NCBI RefSeq assembly: GCF_007859945.1
Contig: NZ_SJPQ01000001.1
Span: forward strand, 1,948,489 to 2,012,488
DNA length: 64,000 nt
Direction of reading: 5' to 3'
Origin: Pseudobythopirellula maris
GTDB lineage: Bacteria; Planctomycetota; Planctomycetia; Pirellulales; Lacipirellulaceae
The position numbers were made by a program, and so were the translations under genes. The notes below the pieces were generated by a model. It was not told the DNA's origin. It was given only the letters and a program-made list of their open reading frames with translations, and ran no database searches. Shown piece after piece: positions 29,153 to 37,846 of the stretch (the stretch's first letter is position 1; every line of letters starts with the position of its first letter).

Positions 29153-31708
29153 ATGCTGAGCAGGAATCGTTGGAGTCGTCTGGCTTGGCTGGGCTGCGCA
29201 ATCGCTGCGGCCACGACCGCCGAGGGGCAACTCCCCGCCTTCCCCGGCGCCGACGGCGCGGCGAACGCCGTCACCGGCGGTCGCGGCGGCATGGTCTACC
29301 ACGTCACGGAGGTCGACCTGAACTTCAGCGACAACCGCCCCGGCACACTGCGCTACGGGATGAACGACAGCAACTTCGGCGGCCAGGCGCGGACGATCGT
29401 GTTCGACGTGGCCGGCACGTTCTGGCTCGGCCGCTACGGCGAGGAACGCGGCCACGACAACGGCTGGGACACCCAGTCGCGTCTCAACCTGGGGAGCAAC
29501 GTCACGATCGCCGGCCAAACGGCGCCGGGACCGGTGAACATCATGGGGGGCGTGGTCAAGGTGGGCGGCAACAACATGATCCTCCGCAACGTGACGATCG
29601 CGCCGGGCTACGGCATGCGGAGCTTCGAGAAGCCGGACGAAGACCCGCCCGAGCTCCCCACGCCGGGCGACTTTCCCGACTCTTACACCTACGACGCGCT
29701 CGACATCTCCGGCACGGACCTGATGATCGACCACGTCACGACGGTCTACGCCACGGACGAAACGATCTCGGCCAACGAGACCGCTAACCGGCTCACGATC
29801 CAGTACTCGAACATCTCGCAGGGCCAGAACTACCCGCAAGCCGACGCCGAGGCGAGCGGCGTGAAGTACACCGGCCACGCGCTCGGCTCGCTCTTGCAGG
29901 CGGGGTCGAACGCACGCGTGAGCGTTCACCACAACCTCTACGCCCACCAGAAGGGCCGCCTGCCGCGCGTCGGCAGCGAGGAGGGCTCGGGCGCCTACAA
30001 CGACTTCCGCAACAACGTGTTCTACAACTGGCTCGGCACGGCCGGCGGCGGCGCCGGCGGGCAGGCGAGCTTCAACAACTTTATCGGCAACTTCTTCCTC
30101 GCCGGCGACGGCGGCGAGGATCCGGTCGGCGGCTCCTCCACGGCGATCACCAACCGCGGCGGCGGCACGGGCATCTTCGACGGCAACAACAGCAGCGGTA
30201 CCCGCGTTTACCACGCAGGCAACGTCAAGGACACCAACAAGGACGGCGACGCCGAGGACACGGTCGCGCTGACCAACAGCGACTTCCGCGAATCGAACCT
30301 GCAAGGCAGCCCCTATGGCCAAGCGACCTACCGCGGCCACACCGATTCGGCCACGGACGCCTACGACCAGGTGCTCGACTACGTCGGCGCCCGCTGGTGG
30401 GACCGCGGGCCGGTCGACACGCGGCTCGTCGAGGAGGTGCGCACCGGCACGGGCCAGATCGAGGCGTGGGCCGACGACCCGTTCGACGACGACCCGAACG
30501 AGGGGGTCGAGTGGCGCGAGCTGCTCGCCCTCAGGGCCGACCCGGTCACCCACGCCGCCCCGTTCTCGCGCGGCGCCGGCTGGGACACCGACGGCGACGG
30601 CATGCCGAACCACTGGGAAGAGGAGCACGGCCTGCCGACCGACGTGGCGAACAACAACGCCGACTTCGACAACGACGGCTACACCGACCTGGAGGAGTAC
30701 CTCAACGACGTGGCGGCCTGGCCGGCGTCCGAGCCGATCGTGTTCGACGGGTCGATCAACAGCCGCTACGCCCTCACGCAGAACTGGAACATCCCTTGGC
30801 AGCCGTCGCGCTACGACGAGGTGCTGATCGGTAACACGACCGCGGTGGTCGACGCGGTCGGCCAGCACGCCGGGACGATCGAGATCGGCGCCTCAGGGGC
30901 CACGAGCGGCTCGCTCGTGGTCTCCGATGGCTGGCTTAAGGTGGCCGAGGGGATTGGCGTTGGCGACAATAATGGCGTGACCGATTCTTCCTTGGTGCTC
31001 AGTGGCGGAGAGTTGTTCACTCCTTTCATCGGTTTCGGCTATGACGGATTGTTCTCGATGACCGGCGGCAAGCTGCACGCCGGGCAGATCAACTACGACC
31101 TCGTCAACGAAGGGGGCATTCTTGCTCCCGGCTACGGGGCCGAGGCGGGTATCGGCCGTACGGTGGTTAACAGCAACCTGACTCTCGCGAGCGGCGCCCT
31201 GGAGATCGAGGTTGCCGCCGCCAACTTGGCCGACCTGCTCGTGGTCAATGACGACGTGCAGCTCGGTGGTGAGCTCGATGTCGTCGCCTTGGATGGGTTC
31301 CTCCCTTCGGACGGCGACCGCTGGGAGATCTTGCTCCATACCGGCGCCCTCTCCGGCGCCTTCGCGACAATCGCTCCTGGCTATTACTTAGAGTATGCAC
31401 GCTACGATCAAATGGTGGGCGTGCTGTCGCTCGTGGCCGGCGCCCTGCCGGGCGACTTCAACGGCGACGGCGCAGTCGACGCCGCCGATTTTACCGTTTG
31501 GCGGGACGGGCTCGACACGGACTACGTCGCGAGCGATTACGACCTGTGGGTCGAGAACTTCGGCCGCAAGGCGGGCTCTCCGCTGGTGGTCGCGCCGAGC
31601 GCCTCGGTCCCCGAGCCGGCCGCCGCACTGCTCGCCGCAACGGCTGCGTTCCTGGCCTTTGCCCAGCGCCGCCCAACGGTCAGAGGCGTTCGCCCCCCGA
31701 TCCTGTGA
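29153..31708 (+). CDS. PL1-type pectate lyase with dockerin-like repeat and PEP-CTERM tail
   Basis: The 851-residue exported protein has a signal peptide (about 1-25). Residues about 25-400 form a right-handed beta-helix of the polysaccharide lyase 1 type: FPGADGAANAVTGGRGG, MIDHVTT, and VSVHHNLYAHQKGRLPRVG near residues 258-276, with Arg as likely base. Calcium-type repeats (DTDGDGMPNHWEEEHGLP) follow near 480, then an autotransporter-like beta region (LVVSDGWLKVAEG). The end has a dockerin-like GDGAVDAADFTVWRD, VPEP and an Arg-rich tip. ATG 29153 has GGAG 10 bases upstream; another in-frame ATG is at 29102. It should cleave pectin-like uronates at the cell surface. Confidence 0.87.
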   Translation: MLSRNRWSRLAWLGCAIAAATTAEGQLPAFPGADGAANAVTGGRGGMVYHVTEVDLNFSDNRPGTLRYGMNDSNFGGQARTIVFDVAGTFWLGRYGEERGHDNGWDTQSRLNLGSNVTIAGQTAPGPVNIMGGVVKVGGNNMILRNVTIAPGYGMRSFEKPDEDPPELPTPGDFPDSYTYDALDISGTDLMIDHVTTVYATDETISANETANRLTIQYSNISQGQNYPQADAEASGVKYTGHALGSLLQAGSNARVSVHHNLYAHQKGRLPRVGSEEGSGAYNDFRNNVFYNWLGTAGGGAGGQASFNNFIGNFFLAGDGGEDPVGGSSTAITNRGGGTGIFDGNNSSGTRVYHAGNVKDTNKDGDAEDTVALTNSDFRESNLQGSPYGQATYRGHTDSATDAYDQVLDYVGARWWDRGPVDTRLVEEVRTGTGQIEAWADDPFDDDPNEGVEWRELLALRADPVTHAAPFSRGAGWDTDGDGMPNHWEEEHGLPTDVANNNADFDNDGYTDLEEYLNDVAAWPASEPIVFDGSINSRYALTQNWNIPWQPSRYDEVLIGNTTAVVDAVGQHAGTIEIGASGATSGSLVVSDGWLKVAEGIGVGDNNGVTDSSLVLSGGELFTPFIGFGYDGLFSMTGGKLHAGQINYDLVNEGGILAPGYGAEAGIGRTVVNSNLTLASGALEIEVAAANLADLLVVNDDVQLGGELDVVALDGFLPSDGDRWEILLHTGALSGAFATIAPGYYLEYARYDQMVGVLSLVAGALPGDFNGDGAVDAADFTVWRDGLDTDYVASDYDLWVENFGRKAGSPLVVAPSASVPEPAAALLAATAAFLAFAQRRPTVRGVRPPIL

Positions 31709-31756
31709 TCCGGCCCAACTTTTGGTAGATTGGGCCGATTCCGCAAGACGCACCGC

Positions 31757-31762
31757 AGGAGG
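31757..31762 (+). promoter_or_regulatory. consensus Shine-Dalgarno of the YkgJ-family gene
   Basis: AGGAGG, spaced 6 bases from the ATG at 31769. Strong sites are uncommon in this window, so it is a useful start marker. Confidence 0.8.
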
Positions 31763-31768
31763 CGCCGC

Positions 31769-32233
31769 ATGGCTGTCGACACCCTGAAACCGCTGCCCGC
31801 TTTTGGCGTGAACAAGATCCGCCGCGAGGACCTCCCCAAGGGGGGCAACCTGTGCGAGCACTGCACCGCGAAGTGCTGCCACTACATCGCCGTGCCGTAT
31901 GAAACGCCGACCGAGTTCGACGACATGGAGTACATCCGCTGGGTCGTGCTCCACCACCGGGCCACGTTCTTCAAAGAAGACGAGGACTGGTACCTGCTGG
32001 TCCACACCGTGTGCGAGAAGCTGCAAGACGACTACCGCTGCGGCGTCTACGACACGCGCCCGCAGATCTGCCGCGACTACACCACGAAGAACTGCGAGTA
32101 CGACGAGGACTGGACCTACGATTTTTATCTCGAGACGCACGAGCAGGTGTGGGAGTACACCGAGGCGATGTACCCCCAGAAGGGCGAGAGTATCCGCAGC
32201 CGCAAGCCCGAGCCGCTCGCCGTGCTGGCTTAG
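31769..32233 (+). CDS. YkgJ family cysteine cluster protein
   Basis: The 154-residue cytoplasmic protein has CEHCTAKCC (Cys29, Cys32, Cys36, Cys37), VCEKL, and RCGVYDTRPQICRDY, the set of cysteines of the YkgJ/Fe-S-cluster-binding family. The cluster may hold zinc or iron-sulfur; the function is unknown. ATG 31769 has a perfect AGGAGG 6 bases upstream, which decides the start over 31730. Confidence 0.87.
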   Translation: MAVDTLKPLPAFGVNKIRREDLPKGGNLCEHCTAKCCHYIAVPYETPTEFDDMEYIRWVVLHHRATFFKEDEDWYLLVHTVCEKLQDDYRCGVYDTRPQICRDYTTKNCEYDEDWTYDFYLETHEQVWEYTEAMYPQKGESIRSRKPEPLAVLA

Positions 32234-32247
32234 CCCTGCTTCGTTTC

Positions 32248-32352
32248 AAGAATGGGTCGCGGATCAAAGCGGATTGAAAGGATCAACGCGGATACCTTGC
32301 TTCGTATCCCCGTCGATCCGCTTGGTCCGCGCTGATCCGCGTCCCATTTCTT
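32248..32352. repeat. imperfect palindrome of GCGGATCAA near-repeats before hisS
   Basis: AAGAATGGGTCGCGGATCA on the left faces TGATCCGCGTCCCATTTCTT on the right, with several GCGGAT units in between. It lies just upstream of hisS, so it will be in or near its leader. Confidence 0.7.
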
Positions 32353-32383
32353 CTTTCTTTAATCCTCCGTTCCGCAGCAACTC

Positions 32384-33730
32384 GTGTCCAAGCAAGAACG
32401 CATCCAGCCGCGCACCCTCAAGGGCTTTCGCGACTACCTGCCCGAAACGATGATCCCGCGCGAGAGGCTCGCCGAGGTCGCCCGCCGGGTCTACCGGTCG
32501 TACGGCTTCGCGCCGATCGACACGCCCGCTCTGGAGTACCTGGAGGTGCTCACCGGCAAGGGCTCGGACGAGACCGACAAGCAGCTGTTCCACTTCGTCG
32601 ACCAAGGGGGCCGCGCGGTCGGCATGCGCTTCGACCTCACCGTGCCGCTCGCCCGCTTCGCGGCGCAGTACGCCCAGCATCTCGGCCTGCCGTTTAAGCG
32701 CTACCACATCGCCTCGGTGTGGCGCGGCGAGAAACCCCAGGTCGGCCGCTACCGCGAGTTCATGCAGTGCGACTTCGACACGGTGGGCACGACGGCCGTG
32801 GCGGCCGACATCGAGACCGTGCTCGTCACGCACGACCTGCTCACAGCGATCGGCGCCGAGTTCGGCCTCGGCGCGTTCACCATTCGGCTGAACCACCGCG
32901 GCGTGCTGAACGGCCTGCTGGAGAGCTGCGGCTTGGCCAAGAAGTCGGCCGCCGTGCTGCGGGCGCTCGACAAGCTCGCCAAGGTGGGCGAGGAGAAGGT
33001 TCGCGCCGAGCTCGCCGAGACGGCCGGCGCCAACGAGCAGCAGGCCGACGCGGTGGTGCGCCTCGCCGCCCTGGAAGGCGACAACGACACGCTGCTCGCC
33101 GAGCTCGCCACGCTGGTGGGCGACAGCGAAACCGGCGCGGCGGGCGTCGAGCGGCTGCGTGAGGTGCTGACCGGGCTCGCGGCCGCCGGCGTCGAACCGG
33201 CCCGCGTGCGGCTCGACCCGTCGATCGCCCGCGGCCTCGACTACTACACCGGCTTGGTGCTCGAGACGACGCTCGACGACCTGCCGGGCATCGGCAGCGT
33301 GGCGAGCGGCGGCCGCTACGACAACCTCGCCGCGATGTTCACCAAGCAAGAGCTGCCCGGCATCGGCGCGTCGCTCGGCCTCGACCGGCTGCTCGCCGCG
33401 CTCGAAGAGCTCAAGCTCCTGCCCGAAACGCGCACCCCGGCGCCGGTCTTCATCCCTTACTTCGAAGCCGACCGGCTCGCCGACTACCTAAAACTCGCCG
33501 CGAGCGTCCGCGCGGCGGGCTACGGCGCCGAGCTCTACCCCGAACCCAAGAAGCTCGGCAAGCAACTCCAACACGCCGACCGGCGCGGCTACCGCGTGGC
33601 GCTGATCGCCGGCGCCGACGAGCTGGACAAGGGCGAGTGCCAGGTGAAGGACCTCGCCACGGGCGAGAGCACAACGGTGGCGATCGGCGCGGTCGCCGAC
33701 GAGGTCGGCCGCGTCTTGGGGGCCGGTTAG
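32384..33730 (+). CDS. hisS: histidine--tRNA ligase
   Basis: The 448-residue class II aminoacyl-tRNA synthetase charges tRNA-His. Visible features are LKGFRDYLPE near residue 12, the motif-2 region RFDLTVPLARF (about 83-93) and IWRGEKPQ-like VWRGEKPQVGRYREF, and the histidine-specific ARGLDYYTGLVLE near 282-294. The C-terminal anticodon domain (PVFIPYFEADRLADYLKLA onward) is complete. The start is a GTG; no clear Shine-Dalgarno is seen. A long palindrome follows the stop. Confidence 0.95.
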   Translation: MSKQERIQPRTLKGFRDYLPETMIPRERLAEVARRVYRSYGFAPIDTPALEYLEVLTGKGSDETDKQLFHFVDQGGRAVGMRFDLTVPLARFAAQYAQHLGLPFKRYHIASVWRGEKPQVGRYREFMQCDFDTVGTTAVAADIETVLVTHDLLTAIGAEFGLGAFTIRLNHRGVLNGLLESCGLAKKSAAVLRALDKLAKVGEEKVRAELAETAGANEQQADAVVRLAALEGDNDTLLAELATLVGDSETGAAGVERLREVLTGLAAAGVEPARVRLDPSIARGLDYYTGLVLETTLDDLPGIGSVASGGRYDNLAAMFTKQELPGIGASLGLDRLLAALEELKLLPETRTPAPVFIPYFEADRLADYLKLAASVRAAGYGAELYPEPKKLGKQLQHADRRGYRVALIAGADELDKGECQVKDLATGESTTVAIGAVADEVGRVLGAG

Positions 33731-33893
33731 TTTCACCACAGAGAGCACAGAGGACACAGAGAGAAGGAAGCTGGACAGGGTCAACGGGACCACCTGGATC
33801 GGAAGTCAGTGGACGCTGCTCTAACCCAGTCGACCCCGTTAATCCTGTCTCATTTTTTGTCCTCGGTGTCCACTCTGCTCTCTGTGGTGAGAA
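33731..33893. repeat. long imperfect palindrome of CACAGAG near-repeats
   Basis: The left arm TTCACCACAGAGAGCACAGA faces TCTGCTCTCTGTGGTGAGAA, and an inner AGGGTCAACGGG faces CCCGTTAATCCTGTC. It lies between hisS and the HYExAFE gene and is of the same architecture as 6125-6336 and 22377-22638, with a different base motif. Confidence 0.75.
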
Positions 33894-34012
33894 TCTGCGT
33901 CAGTTGGGGGGCGTCATCTCCTGTCACCCCAGAGCCCTCTTCTCGACGCCACCGCTCCAGCAGCAGGGCTATCATGGGTGTCTCCGATCCCTGACCCCTT
34001 ATCCCTTCCGCC

Positions 34013-34582
34013 ATGGCCAAGCGGCACAACCATTACGAGGCGGCGTTCGAGGAGTACCTCCGCGAGGAGCGGATCCCGTACGTGGCGGTCGATGAGAAAC
34101 GCCGCGCGTTGCGCAGCGGGGGGTCGCTCAAGAGTCTCGATTTTATTGTCTCGCCCGAGACGCCCCCTGCCTATGAATACAGCCCGATGGGGGGTGGCGA
34201 GCGCTGGCTGGTCGACGTGAAGGGGCGCCGGTTCCCGTCGGGGCTCAGCTCGCCGCAGTACTGGCGCAACTGGTCGACACGCGACGAGCTCGACTCGCTC
34301 GCGCACTGGGCCGAGCGGTTCGGGCCGGGGTTCACCGCCATGCTGGTGTTCGCCTTCCACCTGACGGCCGACCGCAGCCCCGTGGCGCCCGAGAAAATCT
34401 TCTACTGGCGCGGCGAGGCGTACGCCTTCGTCGGCGTGCGGCTGAGCGACTACCGCCGGGCCGCCCGCCCGCTGTCGGCCCGCTGGCGGACCGTCACGAC
34501 CGGCGTCAAGCAGTTCCGCCGCATCGCCCGCCCGGTTGACGAGCTCTTCGCCGAGCCCGCCCCGATGGGCGCACACTCCTGA
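34013..34582 (+). CDS. HYExAFE family protein
   Basis: The 189-residue protein opens with HNHYEAAFEEYLRE (residues 5-18), the motif that names this planctomycete-restricted family. It also has SLKSLDFIVSP and WLVDVKGRRFPSG; the acidic residues and the D-V-K-G pattern are reminiscent of PD-(D/E)xK nuclease-like folds, which I offer only as a suggestion. No function is known. It stands alone on the plus strand between hisS and a small membrane protein gene. Confidence 0.85.
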   Translation: MAKRHNHYEAAFEEYLREERIPYVAVDEKRRALRSGGSLKSLDFIVSPETPPAYEYSPMGGGERWLVDVKGRRFPSGLSSPQYWRNWSTRDELDSLAHWAERFGPGFTAMLVFAFHLTADRSPVAPEKIFYWRGEAYAFVGVRLSDYRRAARPLSARWRTVTTGVKQFRRIARPVDELFAEPAPMGAHS

Positions 34583-34699
34583 CCCTGCGGGTTACGGACC
34601 ACGCGTGGCGGTCGCTTGGCGGCGGGCCCGGGGCCGATTACGCTGGAGTCAGACGCCCTCGGCGGGCGATTCACTCCCTCGACGCGCCGGTTGCCCAGC

Positions 34700-34903
34700 A
34701 TGCCCCTCCCGATCTTCGCCCACGCCCTGGCGTCCCTCTCCACGCTGGTGCTGCCGCTCGCCCAAGAAGCGACCACGAGCGGTCGCCCTTACACGATCTC
34801 CTGGGCGGTGATCTTGCTCGGCGTGGTGCTCGGCCTGGTCTGCACGTTCCGCATGCCGAAACGCGAGACCGAGGTCAAGAAGATCCGCGGCGGCAAGAGC
34901 TGA
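34700..34903 (+). CDS. small single-helix membrane protein, unknown
   Basis: The 67-residue protein has an N-terminal hydrophobic segment and a main helix at about residues 32-52 (ISWAVILLGVVLGLVCTF), then a basic tail (MPKRETEVKKIRGGKS) that would stay in the cytoplasm. I recognise no domain. ATG 34700 is chosen because the longer frame from 34616 adds only unstructured residues. Confidence 0.6.
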   Translation: MPLPIFAHALASLSTLVLPLAQEATTSGRPYTISWAVILLGVVLGLVCTFRMPKRETEVKKIRGGKS

Positions 34904-34921
34904 GGCGACGCGCAAGCCCCC

Positions 34922-35080
34922 TTAGAGCGGTATTCGAATTGGTGTGGACGAGCGGGGAAGCGATTGGCGGCGTGCGAGGAAGCCGAAGCAGGCAATGCGG
35001 TGCATTGTCGATGCAGGCTGACGAGGCCATGACGCCGATCGCGAGCCGAGCGTCTACACCTATGAGCAAACCGCTCTAGC
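34922..35080. repeat. palindromic element with TAGAGCGGT ends
   Basis: TTAGAGCGGTATTCGAATTG with GGTGTGGACG on the left is mirrored by CGTCTACACC with GCAAACCGCTCTAG on the right. It lies between convergent genes (membrane protein and aminotransferase). The terminal inverted repeats and length recall a small non-autonomous mobile element. Confidence 0.65.
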
Positions 35081-35118
35081 TCCAGCAATAACGCCGCACA
35101 GGTTGGCGCCGCTCCGGT

Positions 35119-36255
35119 TCACGCGGCGCGGGCGGCGTCCTTGGTCGCGGCGAACTCCTGCACCGCGTCGATGACCGACGCCTGCTCTTCGGCCGCCAGC
35201 TCCGGGAAGACCGGCAGCGAGAGCACCTCTTCGGCCGCCCGCTCCGATTCGGGCAGGTCGCCCGGCTTGTAGCCCAGCTCCGCGAAGCAGGCTTGCAGGT
35301 GCAGCGGGATCGGGTAGTAGATGGCCGAGCCGATCTGCTTCGAGGCGAGCTCCTTCTGCAGCTCGTCGCGACGGCCGCCGTGGACCCGCACGGTGTACTG
35401 GTTCCAAACGCTGTCGCAGCCCTCGGCCACGACCGGCGTGGTGATCGTGTCGCCGAGCCCGGCGAACGCCTCGGCGTAGCGGGCGGCGTGCCGCGAGCGG
35501 GCCGACGCGTAATCGCCGAGCCGCTCGAGCTTCACGCCCAACGCGGCCGCCTGGATCGTGTCCAACCGGCTGTTGAGACCCACCAGGTGGTGGTGGTAGC
35601 GCGGCGCTTGGCCGTGGTCGCAGAGCACCCGCATCCGCTCGGCCAGCTCGCCGTCGTCGGTCGTGATCATGCCGCCGTCGCCCATGCCGCCGAGGTTCTT
35701 GGTCGGGTAAAAGCTGATGCAGCCCACCCGGCCGATCGCGCCGACCGGCCGGCCTTGGTAAGCGGCGCCGATCGCCTGGGCGGCGTCCTCCACCAGGTCG
35801 AGGCCGTGCTCCGTGGCGATCGCGGCGAGCGCGGTCATGTCGGCCGACTGGCCGAACAGGTGGACCGGCATGATCGCCTTGGTGGCGGGCGTGATGCGCC
35901 GCTCGACGTCGGCCGGGTCGATGTTGAACGTGTCGGGCAAGATATCGGCGAAGACCGGCGTCGCGCCCAATCGCGACACGCAGCCCGCCGTGGCAAAGAA
36001 AGTAAAACTCGGCAGGATCACCTCGTCGCCCGGGCCGACGCCCAGGGCCATCAGGGCCACCAAGATCGCGTCGCTGCCCGACGCGCAGCCCACGGCGTGC
36101 TCGGCGTCGCAGCACTCGGCCACAGCCTTCTCGAGCCGTCCGCAGGCCGGGCCCTTGAGGAACGCGCCGGTGTCGACCACCTCGGTGATGGCGGCGAGGA
36201 TCTCGTCGCGGAGCGGGGCGTTCTGGCGGTTGATGTCGAGCAGAGGGGCGGGCAT
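35119..36255 (-). CDS. DegT/DnrJ/EryC1/StrS family aminotransferase
   Basis: The 378-residue PLP enzyme transfers an amino group to a nucleotide-linked keto-sugar or related compound, usually for surface polysaccharide synthesis. The signs are GCASGSDAILVALMALG near residue 55, DEVILPSFTFFATAG, DLVEDAAQAIGA near 155 and the lysine-bearing SFYPTKNLGG near 185. The length is typical. No other sugar-nucleotide gene is adjacent, so the substrate is open. Confidence 0.92.
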   Translation of the reverse strand: MPAPLLDINRQNAPLRDEILAAITEVVDTGAFLKGPACGRLEKAVAECCDAEHAVGCASGSDAILVALMALGVGPGDEVILPSFTFFATAGCVSRLGATPVFADILPDTFNIDPADVERRITPATKAIMPVHLFGQSADMTALAAIATEHGLDLVEDAAQAIGAAYQGRPVGAIGRVGCISFYPTKNLGGMGDGGMITTDDGELAERMRVLCDHGQAPRYHHHLVGLNSRLDTIQAAALGVKLERLGDYASARSRHAARYAEAFAGLGDTITTPVVAEGCDSVWNQYTVRVHGGRRDELQKELASKQIGSAIYYPIPLHLQACFAELGYKPGDLPESERAAEEVLSLPVFPELAAEEQASVIDAVQEFAATKDAARAA

Positions 36256-36394
36256 GGGAGCGGTTCCTGTCGTGCGCCTGGCTTGAAGGGTGCGGGGCCG
36301 CGACGGCCCCTGGCGCTGCGGAGATTAGAAAGCCCCGCCCGGCGGGTCAACGCCGTCTCATGACCTACGACACGGGAGACAGCGTCCGTCGTTT

Positions 36395-36481
36395 TGTGGG
36401 AGGCGTCTGAGACGCCGATAATGTGCTGCTAGCACTAAGCGGCTGGCGTGCCGCAATCGGCGTCGGAGACGCCTCCCACAG
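36395..36481. repeat. 87-bp palindromic repeat, family 3, copy C
   Basis: GTGGGAGGCGTCTGAGACGC faces GGCGTCGGAGACGCCTCCCA. The same element as 22456-22542 and 23737-23823, here in the gap upstream of the aminotransferase gene. Confidence 0.85.
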
Positions 36482-36570
36482 TTCTCGACGCCATCCTAGC
36501 CTCCAACCCGGCCTCCCACCCGGCCCCAGCCCGGCCCCAGCCCGGCAGCCTCCGGCGCCTCAAGGCGCAC

Positions 36571-36609
36571 AAAAAAACGCCGTGCCGCCCGGGGGGGCGA
36601 CACGGCGTT
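36571..36609 (-). terminator. Rho-independent terminator of the PEP-CTERM gene at 36635
   Basis: On the minus strand AACGCCGTGTCGCC pairs with GGCGGCACGGCGTT and is followed by a T-run. It lies 26 bases after the stop codon. Confidence 0.88.
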
Positions 36610-36634
36610 GTTGCAATCAATACTTCGTCAAAGC

Positions 36635-37360
36635 TCAGCCGAGCTTGCTGCGAACGCCAACCATCGAGGCGAAGGCGCCGGCCAGCAGCGTCAGCACCAC
36701 CGACGACGGCTCGGGAACGAGCGTGCCCTCGAACAGGACGTTGTCGATGCGGTTGTTGCCGGTGTCCGACGTGGCGCCGTCGTACGTGACCGAGAAGTAG
36801 ACCGACGGCAGGCCTTCGATCGCGTCGATCGCCGACAGGTCGTAGTTCACGGTGTCCCAGCTGCTGGTCAGACCACCGGTGTCGGTGTCGATCGAAACAT
36901 ATGTGAGGCCATCGAGCGAGTAGGCGAACTCGCGGCTCGAGAACCCGGTGCCGGTGCCGCGCTGGGCCCACGAAACCAGGATGTCGCTGTAGAGGGTCGT
37001 GTCGATCTCGAACACGATGCTCGCGCCGTTGTTGGCGAAACCGCCGTTGCCGTCGCCGGCGCCACCTTGGAACGAGAACGAACCGCCGCTGCCGTAGCCG
37101 GCCAGGGCGTTGTCCGAGGTGCCGGCAAAGCTCTGGACGTAATCGTAAACGCCGGCGGTCTCCGAGGCGTCGAAGTCGGCCAGCGTCCAAGCGCCAGCGC
37201 CTTCGTCGGCGGCCATCGGGAAGTCGGTGGTCTCGAAACCAAAGCCGCCACCCGGCAAGCCGTTGTCATTTTGAGCCCAGTAGGCAATCGTCTCGGCGCC
37301 AGCCGGAGCGGCGACAACGAGGCAGGCGGCCGACAGGAGGCCAATCCAGAGGTTCTTCAT
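36635..37360 (-). CDS. PEP-CTERM sorting domain protein
   Basis: The 241-residue exported protein has a signal peptide (about 1-22, ending PAGA), a glycine- and aspartate-rich beta body (ETIAYWAQND, then WAQRGTGTGFSSREFAYS), and the sorting tail VPEPSSVVLTLLAG followed by a short basic end. No dockerin repeat is present, unlike the other three PEP-CTERM proteins in the window. The body resembles many surface proteins of unknown function in planctomycetes. It stands alone with its own terminator. Confidence 0.85.
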   Translation of the reverse strand: MKNLWIGLLSAACLVVAAPAGAETIAYWAQNDNGLPGGGFGFETTDFPMAADEGAGAWTLADFDASETAGVYDYVQSFAGTSDNALAGYGSGGSFSFQGGAGDGNGGFANNGASIVFEIDTTLYSDILVSWAQRGTGTGFSSREFAYSLDGLTYVSIDTDTGGLTSSWDTVNYDLSAIDAIEGLPSVYFSVTYDGATSDTGNNRIDNVLFEGTLVPEPSSVVLTLLAGAFASMVGVRSKLG

Positions 37361-37687
37361 TAGTTCAGACCTTTCCGACGCCCTCTTTCAGGACGCCGAC
37401 ATACAAGGAGGGAAAAATAGGAGGGCAAATTCTAGGTGCATGTGCGCCGCCAAGGCGGCCGCGCACGATTAGCATGCTAACCCTTCCGACCGGCACGACA
37501 AGCTTTTTCACGGTTTTTTAACATAAAAACGGGCCTCCACACGCGGCCCACCGCTTCCCACCACCCCAGGCGCCTAAGCCCTGGGCGCCCCTGGCTTTTA
37601 AGGGCGCAGAGACCCGGCGCCGCGCCAGATAGCCAGAAACCAAGGCTCTCGCCCCCTCCCGCAGACGAATCGCCTGTCAGGCGCACG

Positions 37688-37726
37688 AAAAACCGGGCGT
37701 GGAGGATAGTCCCCCCACGCCCGGTT
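37688..37726 (-). terminator. terminator hairpin downstream of nrdJ
   Basis: On the minus strand AACCGGGCGTGG pairs with CCACGCCCGGTT, followed by TTTTCG. It lies about 120 bases after the nrdJ stop. Confidence 0.75.
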
Positions 37727-37796
37727 GGATTGGTCAAAAACTGCCGGCGGGCGTCGACGCCCTAAGCTTCATGCGACCGGCAGCGTATTGGAGCTG

Positions 37797-37837
37797 TCAG
37801 CGATCAGCTTCTTAGTGGCTGACTGCTGATCGCTGAG
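37797..37837. repeat. inverted repeat just 3' of nrdJ
   Basis: TCAGCGATCAG and CTGATCGCTGA flank about 18 bases, directly after the nrdJ stop. It may protect the mRNA 3' end. No T-run. Confidence 0.55.
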
Positions 37838-37846
37838 AGCTTTTCG

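Larger units (their letters stand above)
37361..37846. other. 486-bp intergenic region with two hairpins
   Basis: It contains the promoter and leader of the PEP-CTERM gene on the left and the 3' end of the nrdJ transcript on the right, with hairpins at 37688-37726 and 37797-37837. No gene is supported. Confidence 0.5.
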
